Shown: positions 28,331 through 28,599 of the stretch, piece after piece
Layout: each line of letters starts with the position of its first letter
How positions within the stretch are numbered: position 1 is the stretch's first letter
NCBI GenBank assembly: GCA_030998015.1
Contig: JARWMV010000174.1
Coordinates: 1 to 28,599, forward strand
Direction: 5' to 3'
Length of the DNA stretch: 28,599 nucleotides
Source: Ceratorhiza oryzae-sativae
Taxonomy: Eukaryota > Basidiomycota > Agaricomycetes > Cantharellales > Ceratobasidiaceae
The notes under the pieces: generated by a model
Told to the model about the DNA's origin: nothing
Databases searched by the model: none
The model's input: the letters and a program-made list of their open reading frames with translations, nothing else
Program-made: the position numbers and the translations under genes

Positions 28331-28490
28331 ATGAAAAGAAATCACTTAACTAGAGCAGAACGATTACAGTTCTCTTTACCTCAAAATCTAAAAAACATTC
28401 TTGTCGGGCGCCTGATGTATGCATTCGAAAACAAAAAACTAGTGTGAATGTAAATTTACAATTTAGTCAAGGAATCCTTCCCGCCGGCGT
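28331..28490 (+). pseudogene. LAGLIDADG ORF N-terminal fragment, frameshifted
   Basis: ATG 28331 opens MKRNHLTRAERLQFSLPQNL and KNILVGRLMYAFENKK, similar to the start of HEG unit B and the inner HEG of intron 5 (LTR/KxEx.. then ILVG/IFIG). A frame change near 28430 is needed to continue TSVNVNLQFSQGIL, which matches their NTRFRFKQG. The residues expected to form the GDL acidic end of motif 1 read RLMYA, so the catalytic position is lost. P172 begins at 28491. Confidence 0.6.
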
Positions 28491-28599
28491 TAGAGGGAAT
28501 CCTAAAGATTCCCTCGTAGAAAATGACGACCGTTCGTCATTTTCAGCCGGCGGCTAAATATCGATATTATGCCGCGCACTAGCAATCGCAAACGGTTGC
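28491..28599 (-). repeat. P172 element, cut by window end
   Basis: The first 109 bp of an inverted copy, following the HEG fragment. Confidence 0.92.

Larger units (their letters stand above)
26006..28599 (+). other. cob intron 7 (group I), 3' end outside window
   Basis: The core is complete near the 5' end: TTATATGCTGGAACG (about 26040), TTTATCAGCAGA (about 26103), TCTCAGAGACTGTACACG (about 26180) and AAGATACAGTCC (about 26229). GACTGTA/TACAGTC form P7. No further cob exon was found to 28599. The rest holds a duplicate of the cob leader, two HEG remnants, P172 (26823-26994 and 28491 onward), composite D and families C and F. Confidence 0.82.

Overview
The window is a piece of a fungal mitochondrial genome. 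The evidence is an intron-split cob (apocytochrome b), an intron-split atp9 (ATP synthase subunit c), two organelle-type tRNA genes, group I introns carrying LAGLIDADG or GIY-YIG homing endonuclease genes (HEGs), and A+T-rich unique sequence. The species cannot be fixed from this piece. An early-diverging fungus is plausible because dense GC-rich double-hairpin repeats are known there (for example in Allomyces), but this is inference. One HEG codon suggests that TGA is read as Trp.

Layout. 1-566: 3' end of a LAGLIDADG HEG on the minus strand. 567-2239: almost pure nested GC-rich repeats. 2240-2323: tRNA-Ser(UGA). 2662-4945: remains of two related LAGLIDADG HEG units in tandem. The first is followed by a copy of the atp9 leader and first codons; the second is followed by the real atp9. 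5014-5962: atp9 in two exons around a group I intron. 5968-7858: a GIY-YIG HEG directly after the atp9 stop. 7893-7933: a second, synonymously diverged copy of atp9 exon 2. 8155-8524: a truncated second GIY-YIG copy. 9387-9457: tRNA-Ile(GAU). 9458-12014: repeats and unassigned spacer with the cob leader. 12015-26005: seven cob exons that splice in silico to 252 codons, separated by six introns. A seventh intron starts at 26006 and runs out of the window, so the end of cob lies downstream.

The striking feature is a large population of GC-rich palindromic elements. One family of about 172 bp (here called P172) occurs 21 times in both orientations, counting nested, deleted, edge-cut and mini forms. 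Shorter hairpin families of roughly 30 to 100 bp are inserted into one another and into P172. The same molecule holds both empty and filled versions of several sites, so these behave as mobile or copying elements. They repeatedly interrupt intron and free-standing HEG reading frames, and the frame can usually be followed again on the other side. No cob or atp9 exon is interrupted. No protein for moving these elements is encoded here; HEG-induced breaks or replication slippage are possible drivers.

The genes work in two layers. cob and atp9 encode core subunits of complex III and of the ATP synthase. The HEGs serve intron mobility and possibly splicing. The duplicated atp9 ends show that HEG-bearing segments have inserted at both edges of atp9.
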